A stretch of 64,000 bases of DNA, taken from contig NZ_LMDF01000007.1 of NCBI RefSeq assembly GCF_001425745.1, forward strand, positions 1,146,439 through 1,210,438, read 5' to 3'. A program made the translations under genes and the position numbers. This document shows, piece after piece, positions 1 to 8,398 of the stretch; position 1 is the first letter of the stretch; each line of letters starts with the position of its first letter. The notes below the pieces were generated by a model. That model had not been told where the DNA came from. It worked only from the letters and a program-made list of their open reading frames with translations, and did no database searches. This stretch comes from Caulobacter sp. Root343. GTDB lineage: Bacteria; Pseudomonadota; Alphaproteobacteria; Caulobacterales; Caulobacteraceae.

Positions 1-394
1 TGATCGGCGCGGCGGGCGCGCTGATCAGGCGCTCGGCGATCGCCGGCTCGAACAGAGTGTCGCCATTGAGGATCATGAACGGCCCGCCGCGCATCTCCTC
101 GCGCGCCAGCCAGCAGGTCGCGAGGTTGTCGGTCAGGCTGTAGAACGGATTGTAGAGCGTGCGGACGCTCATGCCCGGCAGCTTCAGGCGCGCCACCTCG
201 GCCTCGACCAGGTCACTGCGGAAGCCGGTGACCACCACGGCCTCGGTCACGCCGGCCTGATGCAGGTGGCGCAGCTGCCATTCCAGGACCGAGCGCCCGG
301 CCAGCTCGACCAGGCACTTGGGGCGATCGTCGGTCAGCGGCGACAGCCGCTTGCCCTGGCCGGCGCTGAGGATGAGGGTCTTGACCGGCTGCAT
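1..394 (-). CDS. sugar-phosphate/choline-type nucleotidyltransferase, 3' end off the window
   Basis: The open frame starts at an ATG at 394 (complement) and runs off the left edge, so only about 131 N-terminal residues are visible. The N-terminus carries the NTP-transferase signature: the strand MQPVKTLILSAGQGKRLSPL, then DDRPKCLVELAG, and later a metal-site-like LNGDTLF. This matches NDP-sugar pyrophosphorylases and related phosphocholine cytidylyltransferases, which activate a sugar or alcohol phosphate in the cytoplasm. It is divergent from a glycosyltransferase, which fits envelope glycan or glycolipid synthesis. The substrate cannot be told from this fragment. Confidence 0.85.
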   Translation of the reverse strand, partial: MQPVKTLILSAGQGKRLSPLTDDRPKCLVELAGRSVLEWQLRHLHQAGVTEAVVVTGFRSDLVEAEVARLKLPGMSVRTLYNPFYSLTDNLATCWLAREEMRGGPFMILNGDTLFEPAIAERLISAPAAPI

Positions 395-775
395 GACGTT
401 TCGAAATCTCGCTGGGTTCGGGGCGTCTTCGCCCCGGTAGGAATCGTTGGACCGCGCGCTTGGCGGCCGCGAGCGCATAACTGAGCACGAACCCGCCTCA
501 CGGCAAGGGCGCTCGGCTTTTCAAAAGCGGTCATGGCGTCGCGGCGCAAGCCCTCGCGGGCGCTTTTCGGAAAAACGCGTCGCGCTGGCGACGGTGACAA
601 GCCCCTGAGCCCTCCCAAGATCAACGCTACTCACGGTTCAGCTTGGGTTCAGCTTGACCTGAAGATTGTCCCTTCATCGGCCAGGACGCCCCTTCCGGAA
701 ACTGAACCGTTCTCCCATATGGCCATTGTCATACGGAGGATTTGGGGGGCCTCGACAGTAACCAACGGAGGCGTC
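395..775. other. 381-bp divergent intergenic region
   Basis: This stretch separates the nucleotidyltransferase from the glycosyltransferase and should hold both promoters. The glycosyltransferase frame stays open back to 533, but that extension is low-complexity, Arg/Pro-rich and lacks a ribosome-binding site, so I do not count it as coding. The one clear structure is an 11-bp perfect tandem direct repeat at 635-656, listed separately. I see no RNA gene here. Confidence 0.6.
635..656 (+). promoter_or_regulatory. perfect 11-bp tandem direct repeat, candidate response-regulator site
   Basis: GGTTCAGCTTG occurs twice back to back (635-645 and 646-656), and its right end runs into a TTGACC hexamer at 654-659 that could be a -35 element. 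Direct repeats with a helical-turn period are the usual site type for OmpR/PhoB-family response regulators. The sequence is not a good PhoB box, so the binding protein is unknown. Confidence 0.35.
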
Positions 776-1978
776 GTGCAGCTCGCGGAAAGATTCAATC
801 GTCAGCCCGCTGAGGAAAAATCCGCCGAAGGCCTGCGCCTGGCGTTGTTCTCCGGCAACTACAACTACACGCGCGACGGCTCGAACCAGGCCCTGAACCG
901 GCTGGCGGCCTATCTGATCGGAGCGGGCGCCCAGGTGCGCGTCTACTCGCCCACCACCGACACGCCCGCCTTTGAACCCGCCGGCCAGCTGGTCTCGGCG
1001 CCCTCGGTGGCGATCCCTGGCCGCGCCGAGTACCGCCTGGCCCTGGGCCTGACCCGCGCCCTGCGCGCGGATCTCGACCGGTTCCAGCCGACGGCCATCC
1101 ACCTCTCGGCCCCCGACCTGCTCGGCGCTCAAGCCGGGCGCTGGGGCCGCAAGCAGGGCCTGCCCGTGGTCGCCAGCCTGCATACGCGGTTCGAGACCTA
1201 TCTGTCGTACTACGGCCTCGACTGGCTGCGGCCGAGCGCCGAGCGCTATTTGGACCGCTTCTATCGCGGCTGCGACCGGGTCTTGGCCCCCAACGCGCCG
1301 ATCGCCGACCTCTTGCGCCAACAGGGTCTGGGTGAACGCGTCCGGGTCTGGGGTCGTGGCGTCGATCGCGAGCGGTTCTCCCCCGCGCGCCGCGACACCG
1401 CCTGGCGCCGGTCGCGGGGTGTCGCCGACCACGAGGTCGTCGTCGCCTTCCTGGGTCGGCTGGTCATGGAAAAGGGCCTGGATGTCCTCTCCGAGACCAT
1501 GGTCCGCCTGCGCGGCCAGCCGATCCGCCCGCTGATCATCGGCGACGGCCCCGCCCGGGCGTTCCTGGAAGCCAAGCTGCCCGAGGCGATTTTCACCGGC
1601 CATCTCGACGGCGAAGCCCTGGGCCGCGCGGTGTCCAGCGCCGACGTCCTGTTCAACCCCAGCCTGACCGAAGCGTTCGGTAACGCCAGCCTCGAGGGCA
1701 TGGCGGCGGGTCTGGCGGTGCTGTGCCCCCGCGCGCCCAGCACCAGCGCCTTGATCACCGGCGGCCTCGACGGCGTGCTGATCGAAGGCGCCGACGCCAA
1801 GGCCTATGCCGGAGCGATCCAGAGCCTGGTCGCCGAGCCGATGCGCCGCCTGCGCCTGGGCCGGGCCGCGCGGATGTCCAGCGTCCGCTACGACTGGAAC
1901 GCGATCTGCGGGTCGGTGGTCGACGTCTATCGCGAGCTGGGCGCGGCGCCGACTCAGCGTGCGCGCTCGGCGGCATGA
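776..1978 (+). CDS. GT4-family glycosyltransferase
   Basis: This 400-residue GT-B fold glycosyltransferase transfers a sugar from a nucleotide donor at the inner membrane. The N-terminal domain begins with LRLALFSGNYNYTRDGSNQ, and a Gly-rich turn (FLGRLVMEKGLDV) opens the C-terminal domain. SLTEAFGNASLEG near residues 296-310 gives the E-x7-E donor-site motif of GT4 enzymes. It resembles the MgtA/SqdX group. I chose the GTG at 776 because GGAGG lies at 767-771 and homology-like sequence begins just after it. It overlaps the next gene by ATGA, which implies translational coupling. The acceptor and donor are unknown. Confidence 0.8.
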   Translation: MQLAERFNRQPAEEKSAEGLRLALFSGNYNYTRDGSNQALNRLAAYLIGAGAQVRVYSPTTDTPAFEPAGQLVSAPSVAIPGRAEYRLALGLTRALRADLDRFQPTAIHLSAPDLLGAQAGRWGRKQGLPVVASLHTRFETYLSYYGLDWLRPSAERYLDRFYRGCDRVLAPNAPIADLLRQQGLGERVRVWGRGVDRERFSPARRDTAWRRSRGVADHEVVVAFLGRLVMEKGLDVLSETMVRLRGQPIRPLIIGDGPARAFLEAKLPEAIFTGHLDGEALGRAVSSADVLFNPSLTEAFGNASLEGMAAGLAVLCPRAPSTSALITGGLDGVLIEGADAKAYAGAIQSLVAEPMRRLRLGRAARMSSVRYDWNAICGSVVDVYRELGAAPTQRARSAA

Positions 1979-2970
1979 CCAAGCAGACCACGACGCCACC
2001 TTGGCGAGGTTGGCTGCTGACGGCCGGTGTCGCCTTGCTGGCGCTCCTGCTGGCCACCCATGGCGTGGGGGCCGTACGCGAGATCGTGCAGCGGGTCGGC
2101 TGGCAGGCGATCCTGGTCGTGGCCGCCCATCTGCCCGTCACCCTGCTGGCCACGATCGGCTGGCAGGTGCTGTTGCCGCCGGATCGGCGTCCGCCTTTGG
2201 GCTTCCTGTTCCGCCTCCGTCTGATCAAGGAGGCCGTCAACGCCCTGCTCCCGGTCGCCCAGGTCGGCGGCGACGTGGTGCGGGCCAAGCTCTCCGTCCG
2301 CGATGGCCTGACCCAGGCCGAGGCCACGGCCAGCTGTGTCGTCGACGTGCTGACCGGTATGATGGGCCTGGTGCTGTTCGTCCTGGCCAGCCTGGTCGTG
2401 GCGATGACTACTCTGCATGACCCACGCCTGGCGCAGGCCGGACTGGCCCTGATCGTCCTGGTCGCCGCGATCGCTCTGTCACTGTTCGTCGCCCACAAGG
2501 CCGGCGCCGGCCGACGCCTCGGACAGTTCTCGCAACGCTGGACCGCCGTCGCCAGCCGGGTCGGCGAACTGGGCCAGGCCTTTCGCGGTATCGGTCGCCA
2601 GCGCGCCAACCTGTTCGCCTCCTGGGCCTGGCACATGGCCGCCTGGATCGGCGGCGCGTTCGAGACCTATGTCTCGATGTGGGCGCTGGGCCTGAGCCCC
2701 ACCCTGCTGCAGGCCTTGATCGTCGAGGGCTTGGCCCAGACAGCCAAGGTCGTCGGCTTCGCCATTCCCGGCGCCCTGGGCGTGCAGGAAGGCGGTTATC
2801 TGCTGCTGGGCGGAGCCCTGGGCCTGACGCCCGATCAGGCCCTGGCCCTGTCGCTGCTGCGCCGCCTGCGCGAGCTGACTCTGGGCGGGATCGGCCTGGT
2901 CCTGTGGCGCGCGACGCGCTCGCCGGCGTCGATCGCTAAAGAATCCGACAGCGAGGCGGCGGTCGCCTGA
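1975..2970 (+). CDS. HpnL-like UPF0104 / LPG-synthase-TM family membrane protein
   Basis: This 331-residue polytopic inner-membrane protein has about eight hydrophobic segments. The central LLPVAQVGGDVVRA and the late AIPGALGVQEGGY are characteristic of the UPF0104 family (lysylphosphatidylglycerol synthase transmembrane domain, HpnL/AglD-like). Members are thought to act in lipid or glycolipid translocation or transfer, and the function here is not established. The ATG overlaps the glycosyltransferase stop, so the two are probably made together and act on the same envelope lipid. Confidence 0.8.
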   Translation: MTKQTTTPPWRGWLLTAGVALLALLLATHGVGAVREIVQRVGWQAILVVAAHLPVTLLATIGWQVLLPPDRRPPLGFLFRLRLIKEAVNALLPVAQVGGDVVRAKLSVRDGLTQAEATASCVVDVLTGMMGLVLFVLASLVVAMTTLHDPRLAQAGLALIVLVAAIALSLFVAHKAGAGRRLGQFSQRWTAVASRVGELGQAFRGIGRQRANLFASWAWHMAAWIGGAFETYVSMWALGLSPTLLQALIVEGLAQTAKVVGFAIPGALGVQEGGYLLLGGALGLTPDQALALSLLRRLRELTLGGIGLVLWRATRSPASIAKESDSEAAVA

Positions 2971-3006
2971 GGCCTATCAGGCGGGTCAGCAACCGCCGGA
3001 TCGCCC

Positions 3007-4188
3007 ATGCGCCCCTTCCTCTGGACCACCGCCGCCTTCGCCGGCTTCGCCCTGTTGGCCGGCCACGCCGCCGCCTCGGACCATCTCGACACGCCCAGCG
3101 TCATCGCCGACGCCCGCGCCGACGTCGGCGACCTCTACGCCTGGACAGCGCCGGACGGTCGTCACCTGAACCTGGTGATGCCGATCGTCGGGCACGGCTT
3201 CTCCGACCGCTTGACCTACGCCTTCCATATCGACAGCGGCCGGCGGTTCGGGGCGACGACGGCCAGCGTCACCCTCACTTGCCGGTTCCCGAGTCCAGGT
3301 CAGGCCGACTGCCGCCTCGGCAAGGACGTCGCCCAAGGCGCAGCCATGGCGTCAGAGGGGTTGCGCAGCCGCCATGGCCAGTTCCGCGTCTTCGCCGGAC
3401 TGCGGGACGATCCGTTCTTCAACAACGTGCGCGGCACGCGGGCGGCCTATGATGTCGCCGCCGACGCCCTGAAAGCAGGCGCGCCGGTCGACGTCGCGGG
3501 CTGCCCGACCTTCGACACGGCCACGGTCGCCGCGATCCGCCACGAATGGCGCCACACGAAAGGCGGCCCGCCCCAGAACCTGCTGGCCGGCTGGACTCCC
3601 GCCTCGATCGTCGTCCAGGTCGAGCTGAAGGCCGTCGCCAAGGGCGGGCCGATCCTGGCCGTCTGGGCCAGCACGACCTCCAACCAACGCCAGATCGACC
3701 GCGCGGCCAGGCCACTGACTGGCAACGCCCTGCTCGGTACGATCGCCAGCGACGCCGAACAGGACCGGATGAAGGAGGCCTACAACGCTGCTACGCCGGC
3801 CGACGGCGAGCAATTCGTCGCCGAAATCGAGAAGAGCCTGGCCCTCTATGACGGCTTTGATGGCCAGTGCGGCAATCAACTGCTGGCGTCGCCGAAGGTC
3901 GAGACCCACCGCTACCTGGCGCTGGCGCGGCTACTGGCCGACGATCGCCAGTGGGTGAACAGCGGCTCGAGGATCTGTACGCAGCTGTTCGCGATCGAGA
4001 TGGCGGCGCTGGCCGGCCGCCCGACCGGCGGCGACTGCGGCGGCCGCGCGCCCAGCTACAGCGCCGTCAACGTCTATCGCTCGCTGTTGGTCGACGGGAC
4101 CAACACCAGCATCGACGACGGCTTGAGCCACGACGAGCAGCCGGTCTCGGACACCGCCTTCCCGTTCCTGTCGCCGCCGAAATCCTGA
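3007..4188 (+). CDS. exported DUF4331 protein
   Basis: This 393-residue protein has a Sec signal peptide (about residues 1-23, ending HAAA) followed at once by SDHLDTP, the hallmark start of DUF4331, and a DVGDLYAW motif typical of the family. It probably sits in the periplasm. DUF4331 has no proven activity. It heads a tight run with a DUF4198 gene 3 bases downstream, so the two are probably co-transcribed. Paired Cys residues late in the protein could form disulfides. Confidence 0.8.
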   Translation: MRPFLWTTAAFAGFALLAGHAAASDHLDTPSVIADARADVGDLYAWTAPDGRHLNLVMPIVGHGFSDRLTYAFHIDSGRRFGATTASVTLTCRFPSPGQADCRLGKDVAQGAAMASEGLRSRHGQFRVFAGLRDDPFFNNVRGTRAAYDVAADALKAGAPVDVAGCPTFDTATVAAIRHEWRHTKGGPPQNLLAGWTPASIVVQVELKAVAKGGPILAVWASTTSNQRQIDRAARPLTGNALLGTIASDAEQDRMKEAYNAATPADGEQFVAEIEKSLALYDGFDGQCGNQLLASPKVETHRYLALARLLADDRQWVNSGSRICTQLFAIEMAALAGRPTGGDCGGRAPSYSAVNVYRSLLVDGTNTSIDDGLSHDEQPVSDTAFPFLSPPKS

Positions 4189-4191
4189 CCG

Positions 4192-5004
4192 ATGCGCCCT
4201 CGTCTCCTCTTGGGCGTCGCCGCCCTGGCCTTGGCCGTCGCGCCGCCGGCCTTCGCCCATGATTTCTGGCTACAGCCGCAGGCCTTCCAGATCGCCGCCG
4301 GCGCGACCACTCCCCTGACCTTGCAGGTCGGCCACGGCGGCGCCCGCCAGCGCTCGCCGATCCGCAAGGACCGCATCGTCCGGTTCGAGGCCGTCGGCCC
4401 CGAAGGGCGACTGGATCTTGCCAGTGACCTGCATCCGGGAGAGCCGGACGAGGACGGCCGTCTTCGCCTGTCCGCGCCCGGTCAGTACGTCGTGCTGCTG
4501 ACGACCGACGACCACGCCGAGAGCCACCTGCCGGCCGATCGCTTCAACCTGCATCTCGAGGCCGAAGGCCTGACGCCCGCCCAGGAGGTTCGCCGCCGCC
4601 AGCGCCGCGAGGCCACGGACGGTTCCGAGCGCTACAGCCGCGTCGCCAAGGCCATCGTCCAGGTGGGGAGCGGCGGAACGGCCGCCAGCCTAGCGCCTTT
4701 GGACCTGCCGCTGGAGATCGTGCCCGAGGCTGATCCCTATGCGTCGGGCCGATCGTCCGATCTGCCCGTGCGCGTCTACCAGCACGACCGCCCGTTGGCC
4801 GGCGCCTTGGTCAAGCTGACGGACCTGACCCACGACGCCGAGCCGGTCGAGACCCATCGCACCGATACCGCCGGCCGCGCCCGCTTCCAGATCCCACCGC
4901 ACGGCGCCTGGCTGCTGACCGTCGTCTGGACCCGTCCCCTGCCCGCCGACGCCGAGGTCGATTTCGAGACCGTGTTTTCCAGCCTCAGTCTGGGCGATCG
5001 CTAA
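4192..5004 (+). CDS. exported DUF4198 protein
   Basis: This 270-residue protein has a cleavable signal peptide (about residues 1-22, ending AFA) followed by HDFWLQP, the diagnostic N-terminus of DUF4198 (NikM-like) periplasmic proteins. The rest is beta-rich, with a second immunoglobulin-like or carboxypeptidase-regulatory-like part near residues 180-260. Some DUF4198 proteins lie beside metal transporters or TonB receptors, which hints at metal handling, but nothing in this sequence proves it. It starts 3 bases after the DUF4331 gene. Confidence 0.8.
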   Translation: MRPRLLLGVAALALAVAPPAFAHDFWLQPQAFQIAAGATTPLTLQVGHGGARQRSPIRKDRIVRFEAVGPEGRLDLASDLHPGEPDEDGRLRLSAPGQYVVLLTTDDHAESHLPADRFNLHLEAEGLTPAQEVRRRQRREATDGSERYSRVAKAIVQVGSGGTAASLAPLDLPLEIVPEADPYASGRSSDLPVRVYQHDRPLAGALVKLTDLTHDAEPVETHRTDTAGRARFQIPPHGAWLLTVVWTRPLPADAEVDFETVFSSLSLGDR

Positions 5005-5089
5005 AGATCCTGACAGCGACACGGGTCCCGGACGTGGTCCTTCTCATCCCGACGAAACATCCAAAGACGCCAAGACAGGAGATCCTCCC

Positions 5090-5242
5090 ATGGACCCCAA
5101 GACCTGCGCCGCCTGTGACTGCGAGCTGGAGAGCGACGCCATCACCGTGACCATCGGCGGCAGGACCGTAGAGGTCTGCTGCCAGGCCTGCGCCGTGCTG
5201 CTGGGCGAGGCCCAGACAGCTATCGCTGGTCCGGAGGCGTGA
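5090..5242 (+). CDS. 50-residue Cys-rich metal-binding-like protein
   Basis: ATG at 5090 follows a good ribosome-binding site (AGGAG about 11 bases upstream), and the stop at 5242 overlaps the next GTG. Cysteines lie at residues 6, 9 and 11 (CAACDC) and at 30, 31 and 34 (CCQAC), with a short beta-hairpin-like stretch (AITVTIGGRTVEV) between. This layout is that of a TRASH/YHS-type zinc or copper knuckle. There is no signal peptide, so it should be cytosolic. It sits between the DUF4198 gene and an exported hydrolase. The function is unknown, and a metal chaperone or sensor is a guess. Confidence 0.7.
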   Translation: MDPKTCAACDCELESDAITVTIGGRTVEVCCQACAVLLGEAQTAIAGPEA

Positions 5243-6231
5243 GCCCGATGCGCACCGACATGACCCGCCGCCGCTGGCTGATCGCCTCGACAGGCCTGGC
5301 CGCTACAGCCCTGCTCAGCGGCGCCGCCCGCGCCCACGGCTTCGACGCCGAGGATGACGCCGACGCCGCCGAGCGCTGGACCCGCGAGCGCCGCTTCCAG
5401 ACCACGCCCTATGGCCGCACCGCCTATATCGATCGAGGCGCCGGCCCTACGGCGCTGTTCCTGCACGGTTTTCCGCTGAGCGGCTTCCAGTGGCGCGGGG
5501 CCATTGATCGCCTGTCGAAGATCCGCCGCTGCCTCGCGCCCGACTCCATGGGCCTGGGCTTCACCGAGGTCTTGCCCGGCCAGTCGGTGACGCCGGACGA
5601 CCAGGTGAAGATGCTGATCGCCTTCTTGGACGCTCTGTCGGTCGATGCGGTGGATCTCGTCGCCAACGACAGCGGCGGGGCGGTGGCCCAACTCCTGGCC
5701 ATCCGTCACCCCCAGCGCGTGCGTTCGCTGCTGCTGACCAATTGCGACGTCGAGCCCGACAGCCCGCCGCCGGCCCTGAAGCCGGTGTTCGAGCTGGCCG
5801 AGATGGGTATCTGGCCCGACGCCTGGTTGGCCCCCTGGCTGAAGGACAAGGCCAAGTGCCGCATGCCCGACGGCCTGGGCGGCATGTGCTTCTCCAACCC
5901 GGAGCATCCGACCGATGCGGCCATCGAGCAGTATCTCGGCCCCATTCTGCAATCGGTCGAACGCAAGGATCTGGCCAACCGCTACGCCCTGGGCCTGAAG
6001 CCCAATCCGCTGGCGGGGATCGAAGGCGATCTGCGCAAGCTGGACATCCCCGTGCGCGTCGTGTGGGGGATGAGCGACGATATCTTCGCCAAGGACAACC
6101 CGGACTATCTGGCCCGAGTCCTGCCCCGCGTGGAGGGCGTCCGTCGAATTCCGGAAGCCAAGCTATTCTTCCCCGAGGAGTATCCCCATATCCTCGCCGA
6201 GGAAGCACGGCGCCTATGGAAGGTCGCCTAG
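5239..6231 (+). CDS. Tat-exported alpha/beta hydrolase, dehalogenase-like subgroup
   Basis: This 330-residue protein has a twin-arginine leader (TRRRWLIAS, about residues 9-17). The alpha/beta hydrolase core includes LFLHGFPLSGFQW (oxyanion region) and VANDSGGAVAQ around residues 141-151. In the haloalkane/fluoroacetate dehalogenase-like branch the residue before the x-G-G is an aspartate nucleophile, which would be Asp144 here. The halide-binding Trp next to it is replaced by Ser, so dehalogenation is doubtful, and an esterase or epoxide hydrolase is equally possible. The GTG overlaps the upstream stop; an ATG at 5248 is an alternative start. Confidence 0.7.
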   Translation: MSPMRTDMTRRRWLIASTGLAATALLSGAARAHGFDAEDDADAAERWTRERRFQTTPYGRTAYIDRGAGPTALFLHGFPLSGFQWRGAIDRLSKIRRCLAPDSMGLGFTEVLPGQSVTPDDQVKMLIAFLDALSVDAVDLVANDSGGAVAQLLAIRHPQRVRSLLLTNCDVEPDSPPPALKPVFELAEMGIWPDAWLAPWLKDKAKCRMPDGLGGMCFSNPEHPTDAAIEQYLGPILQSVERKDLANRYALGLKPNPLAGIEGDLRKLDIPVRVVWGMSDDIFAKDNPDYLARVLPRVEGVRRIPEAKLFFPEEYPHILAEEARRLWKVA

Positions 6232-6238
6232 AGGGGTC

Positions 6239-7075
6239 ATGAGCGGATACGCCGTCCAGCAACTGCTCGATACGCCGACCGTGTCGCTGTACGACGTGGT
6301 CTGCGACGGCGCGTGCCGGCACAAGAGCCACGAGGAGTGCGCCCACGGCGCGCACCTCGTGTTCCCCTATCGCGGCCTGTTCATGCACCACCTGGGCGGC
6401 GACCGCGACGCGGTGGCCGAGCCCAACCAGGTGGTGTTCCTCAACAGCGAAGAAGGCTTCCGCATCAGCCATCCAGTCGGCGGCGGCGACGCCTGCCTGT
6501 CGCTGTCGCTGAGCGAGACGATGCTGGCCGAGCTGACGCCCAAGGACCAGACACGCGGCGGTCCCTTGGTCAACTTCGAGCGTCAGCGGCGACGGATCGA
6601 TCCCCGCGCCCAGGCCTTGGTCGCCCTGTTGCGCCACAGTCTGTCGCGCGGCGCGATCGAGACCCTGGAAGCCGAGACCCTCAGCCTGACCCTGGTGCGC
6701 CGCGCCCTGGGCGAGCGGACCTCGCATGCCGCGGCGGCAAGCTGGGGCCGTCAGAAGCTGGTCGACCGCGCCAAACTGGTGCTGGCCTCGGACCTCGGCC
6801 GCCGCTGGACCCTGGCCGAAATCGCCGATGAGGTCGGAGTCTCGCCGGTCTATCTGACCCAGGTATTCCAACAGGTCGAAGGCGTGCCGCTCTATCGCTA
6901 TCAGCTACGCCTGCGGCTGGCCCGGGCGTTGGACCTGCTGGACAGCTATGACCACTTGACCAACCTCGCCCTGGACCTGGGCTTCTCCAGCCACAGCCAT
7001 TTCAGCGCCGCCTTCAAGCAGGCCTATGACCGCACGCCGGCCGAGTTCCAGCGCTCGGTCCGCGCCGGGACGTAG
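6239..7075 (+). CDS. AraC-family transcriptional regulator with Cys/His N-terminus
   Basis: This 278-residue protein has two helix-turn-helix motifs in the last 100 residues (WTLAEIADEVGVSPVYLTQVF and LTNLALDLGFSSHSHFSAAF), typical of AraC/XylS. The N-terminal sensor region has Cys22, Cys26 and Cys34 interleaved with His28, His31, His36 and His39. This could be a metal or redox site and may match the neighbouring Cys-rich protein. It starts 7 bases after the hydrolase gene, so it probably controls its own operon. Its stop lies 1 base before the pectin-locus operator at 7077, but I see no evidence that it controls that locus. Confidence 0.85.
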   Translation: MSGYAVQQLLDTPTVSLYDVVCDGACRHKSHEECAHGAHLVFPYRGLFMHHLGGDRDAVAEPNQVVFLNSEEGFRISHPVGGGDACLSLSLSETMLAELTPKDQTRGGPLVNFERQRRRIDPRAQALVALLRHSLSRGAIETLEAETLSLTLVRRALGERTSHAAAASWGRQKLVDRAKLVLASDLGRRWTLAEIADEVGVSPVYLTQVFQQVEGVPLYRYQLRLRLARALDLLDSYDHLTNLALDLGFSSHSHFSAAFKQAYDRTPAEFQRSVRAGT

Positions 7076-7076
7076 G

Positions 7077-7111
7077 TCCCATATTTCAGGATAATGTCCT
7101 GTATTTTGACA
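7077..7111 (+). promoter_or_regulatory. tandem 15-bp palindromes, candidate IclR operator (esterase/GH28 operon)
   Basis: Site 1 is TCCCATATTTCAGGA (7077-7091) and site 2 is TCCTGTATTTTGACA (7097-7111), with 5 bases between them and 20 bp centre to centre. The same two-site layout recurs at 17925, 24544 and 29497, always at a promoter region of the pectin locus. A further inverted repeat, CAGGA-5-TCCTG, bridges the two sites. Site 2 overlaps the -35 hexamer TTGACA at 7106, so binding there should repress. Confidence 0.6.
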
Positions 7112-7131
7112 TTGAAACCCCCTGCTAGCGG
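7106..7131 (+). promoter_or_regulatory. Caulobacter housekeeping-type promoter
   Basis: TTGACA at 7106-7111 is followed after 12 bases by GCTAGCGG at 7124-7131. This resembles the known Caulobacter sigma-73 pattern (TTGAC, 10-14 bases, GCTANAWC). It lies about 40 bases upstream of the start at 7172 and overlaps the second operator site. Confidence 0.5.
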
Positions 7132-7171
7132 GGCTACCAAGATCACGGACACGGCGCGCAAGGGAGGCGGC

Positions 7172-8398
7172 ATGATCCTGGATCGGCGCAAGCTGTTGGC
7201 GGGCCTCGTTCTTGCGCCGAGCGTCGCGCTCGCCAGGGAGGTCGCGCCCGTGTGGGCCTTCGATTTCACGACATCGCCCGCCATCGGGCCCTATGATCTC
7301 GCCGTGGGCCATGGCTTCGAGCCGGGCTCCGATCGCCTGTTCTCCGTCCGCGTCCCCGAGGGCGATTACCGGGTCACGTTGGAGCTGGGCGGCGACAAGG
7401 CCTCCGAGACCACGGTGAAGGCCGAGGCCCGGCGGTTGATGTTGGAAGGCGTCCGGGTCGGGCCCCGCAAGACCGAGACGCGCGCGATCATCGTCAATGT
7501 CCGCCGCCCCGACCTTGCGCCACCGCCGCGCAATGCGCCGGGCGGGACACGGGTGCTGCTCAATCCGCGCGAGATCGACAGCTTCGACTGGGACGACAAG
7601 CTCACTGTGGAGTTCTGCGGCCCCACCGCCGCCGTGCGCCGTCTGAGGATCGAGCCGGTCACCGTCCCCACCGTCTTCCTGGCCGGCGACTCCACGGTCA
7701 CGGACCAGAACGGCGAGCCCGCCGCCAGCTGGGGCCAGATGCTGCCGCGCTTCTTCAAGCCGGAAGTCTCGGTCGCCAATCACGCCGAGTCCGGCGAGAC
7801 CTTGAAGTCGTTCCTGACCGAACACCGGCTGGACAAGCTCCTGAGCAGGATCAAGCCTGGCGACTGGCTGCTGATCCAGTTCGGCCACAACGATCAGAAA
7901 ACTCAGTGGCCCCAGACCTATGTCGAGGCCGCCACCACCTATCGTGACTATCTGCGGGCCTATGCCGGCGAGGCGCGACGGCGCGGCGCGACGCCCGTGC
8001 TGGTGACCTCGATGCACCGCCGCAAGTTCGACGCCGCCGGCAAGATCGTGAACACCCATGGCGACTATCCGCAAGCGGTGCGCGATACGGCCAAGGATCT
8101 CGGCATCCCGCTGATCGACCTCCATGCGATGAGCGCGGTCTTGTACGAAGCCCTGGGACCCGACCAGGCTCCGAAAGCCTTCAACGACGGCGGCAAGGAC
8201 GCGACGCACCACAACAACTACGGCGCCTACCAACTGGCGCGCTGCGTGGTCGAAGGGATCCGGACCGGCGTGCCGGATCTGGCCGCGCACCTGACGACAG
8301 ACTTGCCGCCGTTCGATCCGGCGCATCCTCCCTCGCCCGACACCTTTACCCTGTCGCCCAGCGCGGCGCGTAGCCAGGAGCGACCCCGTGGAAACTAA
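7172..8398 (+). CDS. rhamnogalacturonan acetylesterase, SGNH (CE12-like), with N-terminal beta domain
   Basis: This 408-residue exported protein (signal about residues 1-21, MILDRRKLLAG...) removes acetyl groups from galacturonic acid residues of rhamnogalacturonan. After an N-terminal galactose-binding-like beta domain (to about residue 165), the SGNH blocks appear in order: LAGDST (Ser174), the SGETLKSF region, QFGHND, and a late DATHHNNYGA with the catalytic Asp/His. I chose the ATG at 7172 because it has AGGGAGG upstream and begins the signal peptide; the frame is open further upstream to 7094. It is the first gene of a four-gene operon. Confidence 0.85.
   Translation: MILDRRKLLAGLVLAPSVALAREVAPVWAFDFTTSPAIGPYDLAVGHGFEPGSDRLFSVRVPEGDYRVTLELGGDKASETTVKAEARRLMLEGVRVGPRKTETRAIIVNVRRPDLAPPPRNAPGGTRVLLNPREIDSFDWDDKLTVEFCGPTAAVRRLRIEPVTVPTVFLAGDSTVTDQNGEPAASWGQMLPRFFKPEVSVANHAESGETLKSFLTEHRLDKLLSRIKPGDWLLIQFGHNDQKTQWPQTYVEAATTYRDYLRAYAGEARRRGATPVLVTSMHRRKFDAAGKIVNTHGDYPQAVRDTAKDLGIPLIDLHAMSAVLYEALGPDQAPKAFNDGGKDATHHNNYGAYQLARCVVEGIRTGVPDLAAHLTTDLPPFDPAHPPSPDTFTLSPSAARSQERPRGN

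Noticed and set aside
533..775. N-terminal extension of the glycosyltransferase from the ATG at 533
   Set aside because: It has no ribosome-binding site, an unlikely composition, and the GTG at 776 has GGAGG upstream right at the domain start.
7077..7111. AraC regulator at 6239 as the controller of the pectin locus
   Set aside because: It is adjacent, but the shared operator also sits on the IclR gene and at three other promoters and is dyad-symmetric, unlike typical AraC direct-repeat sites.
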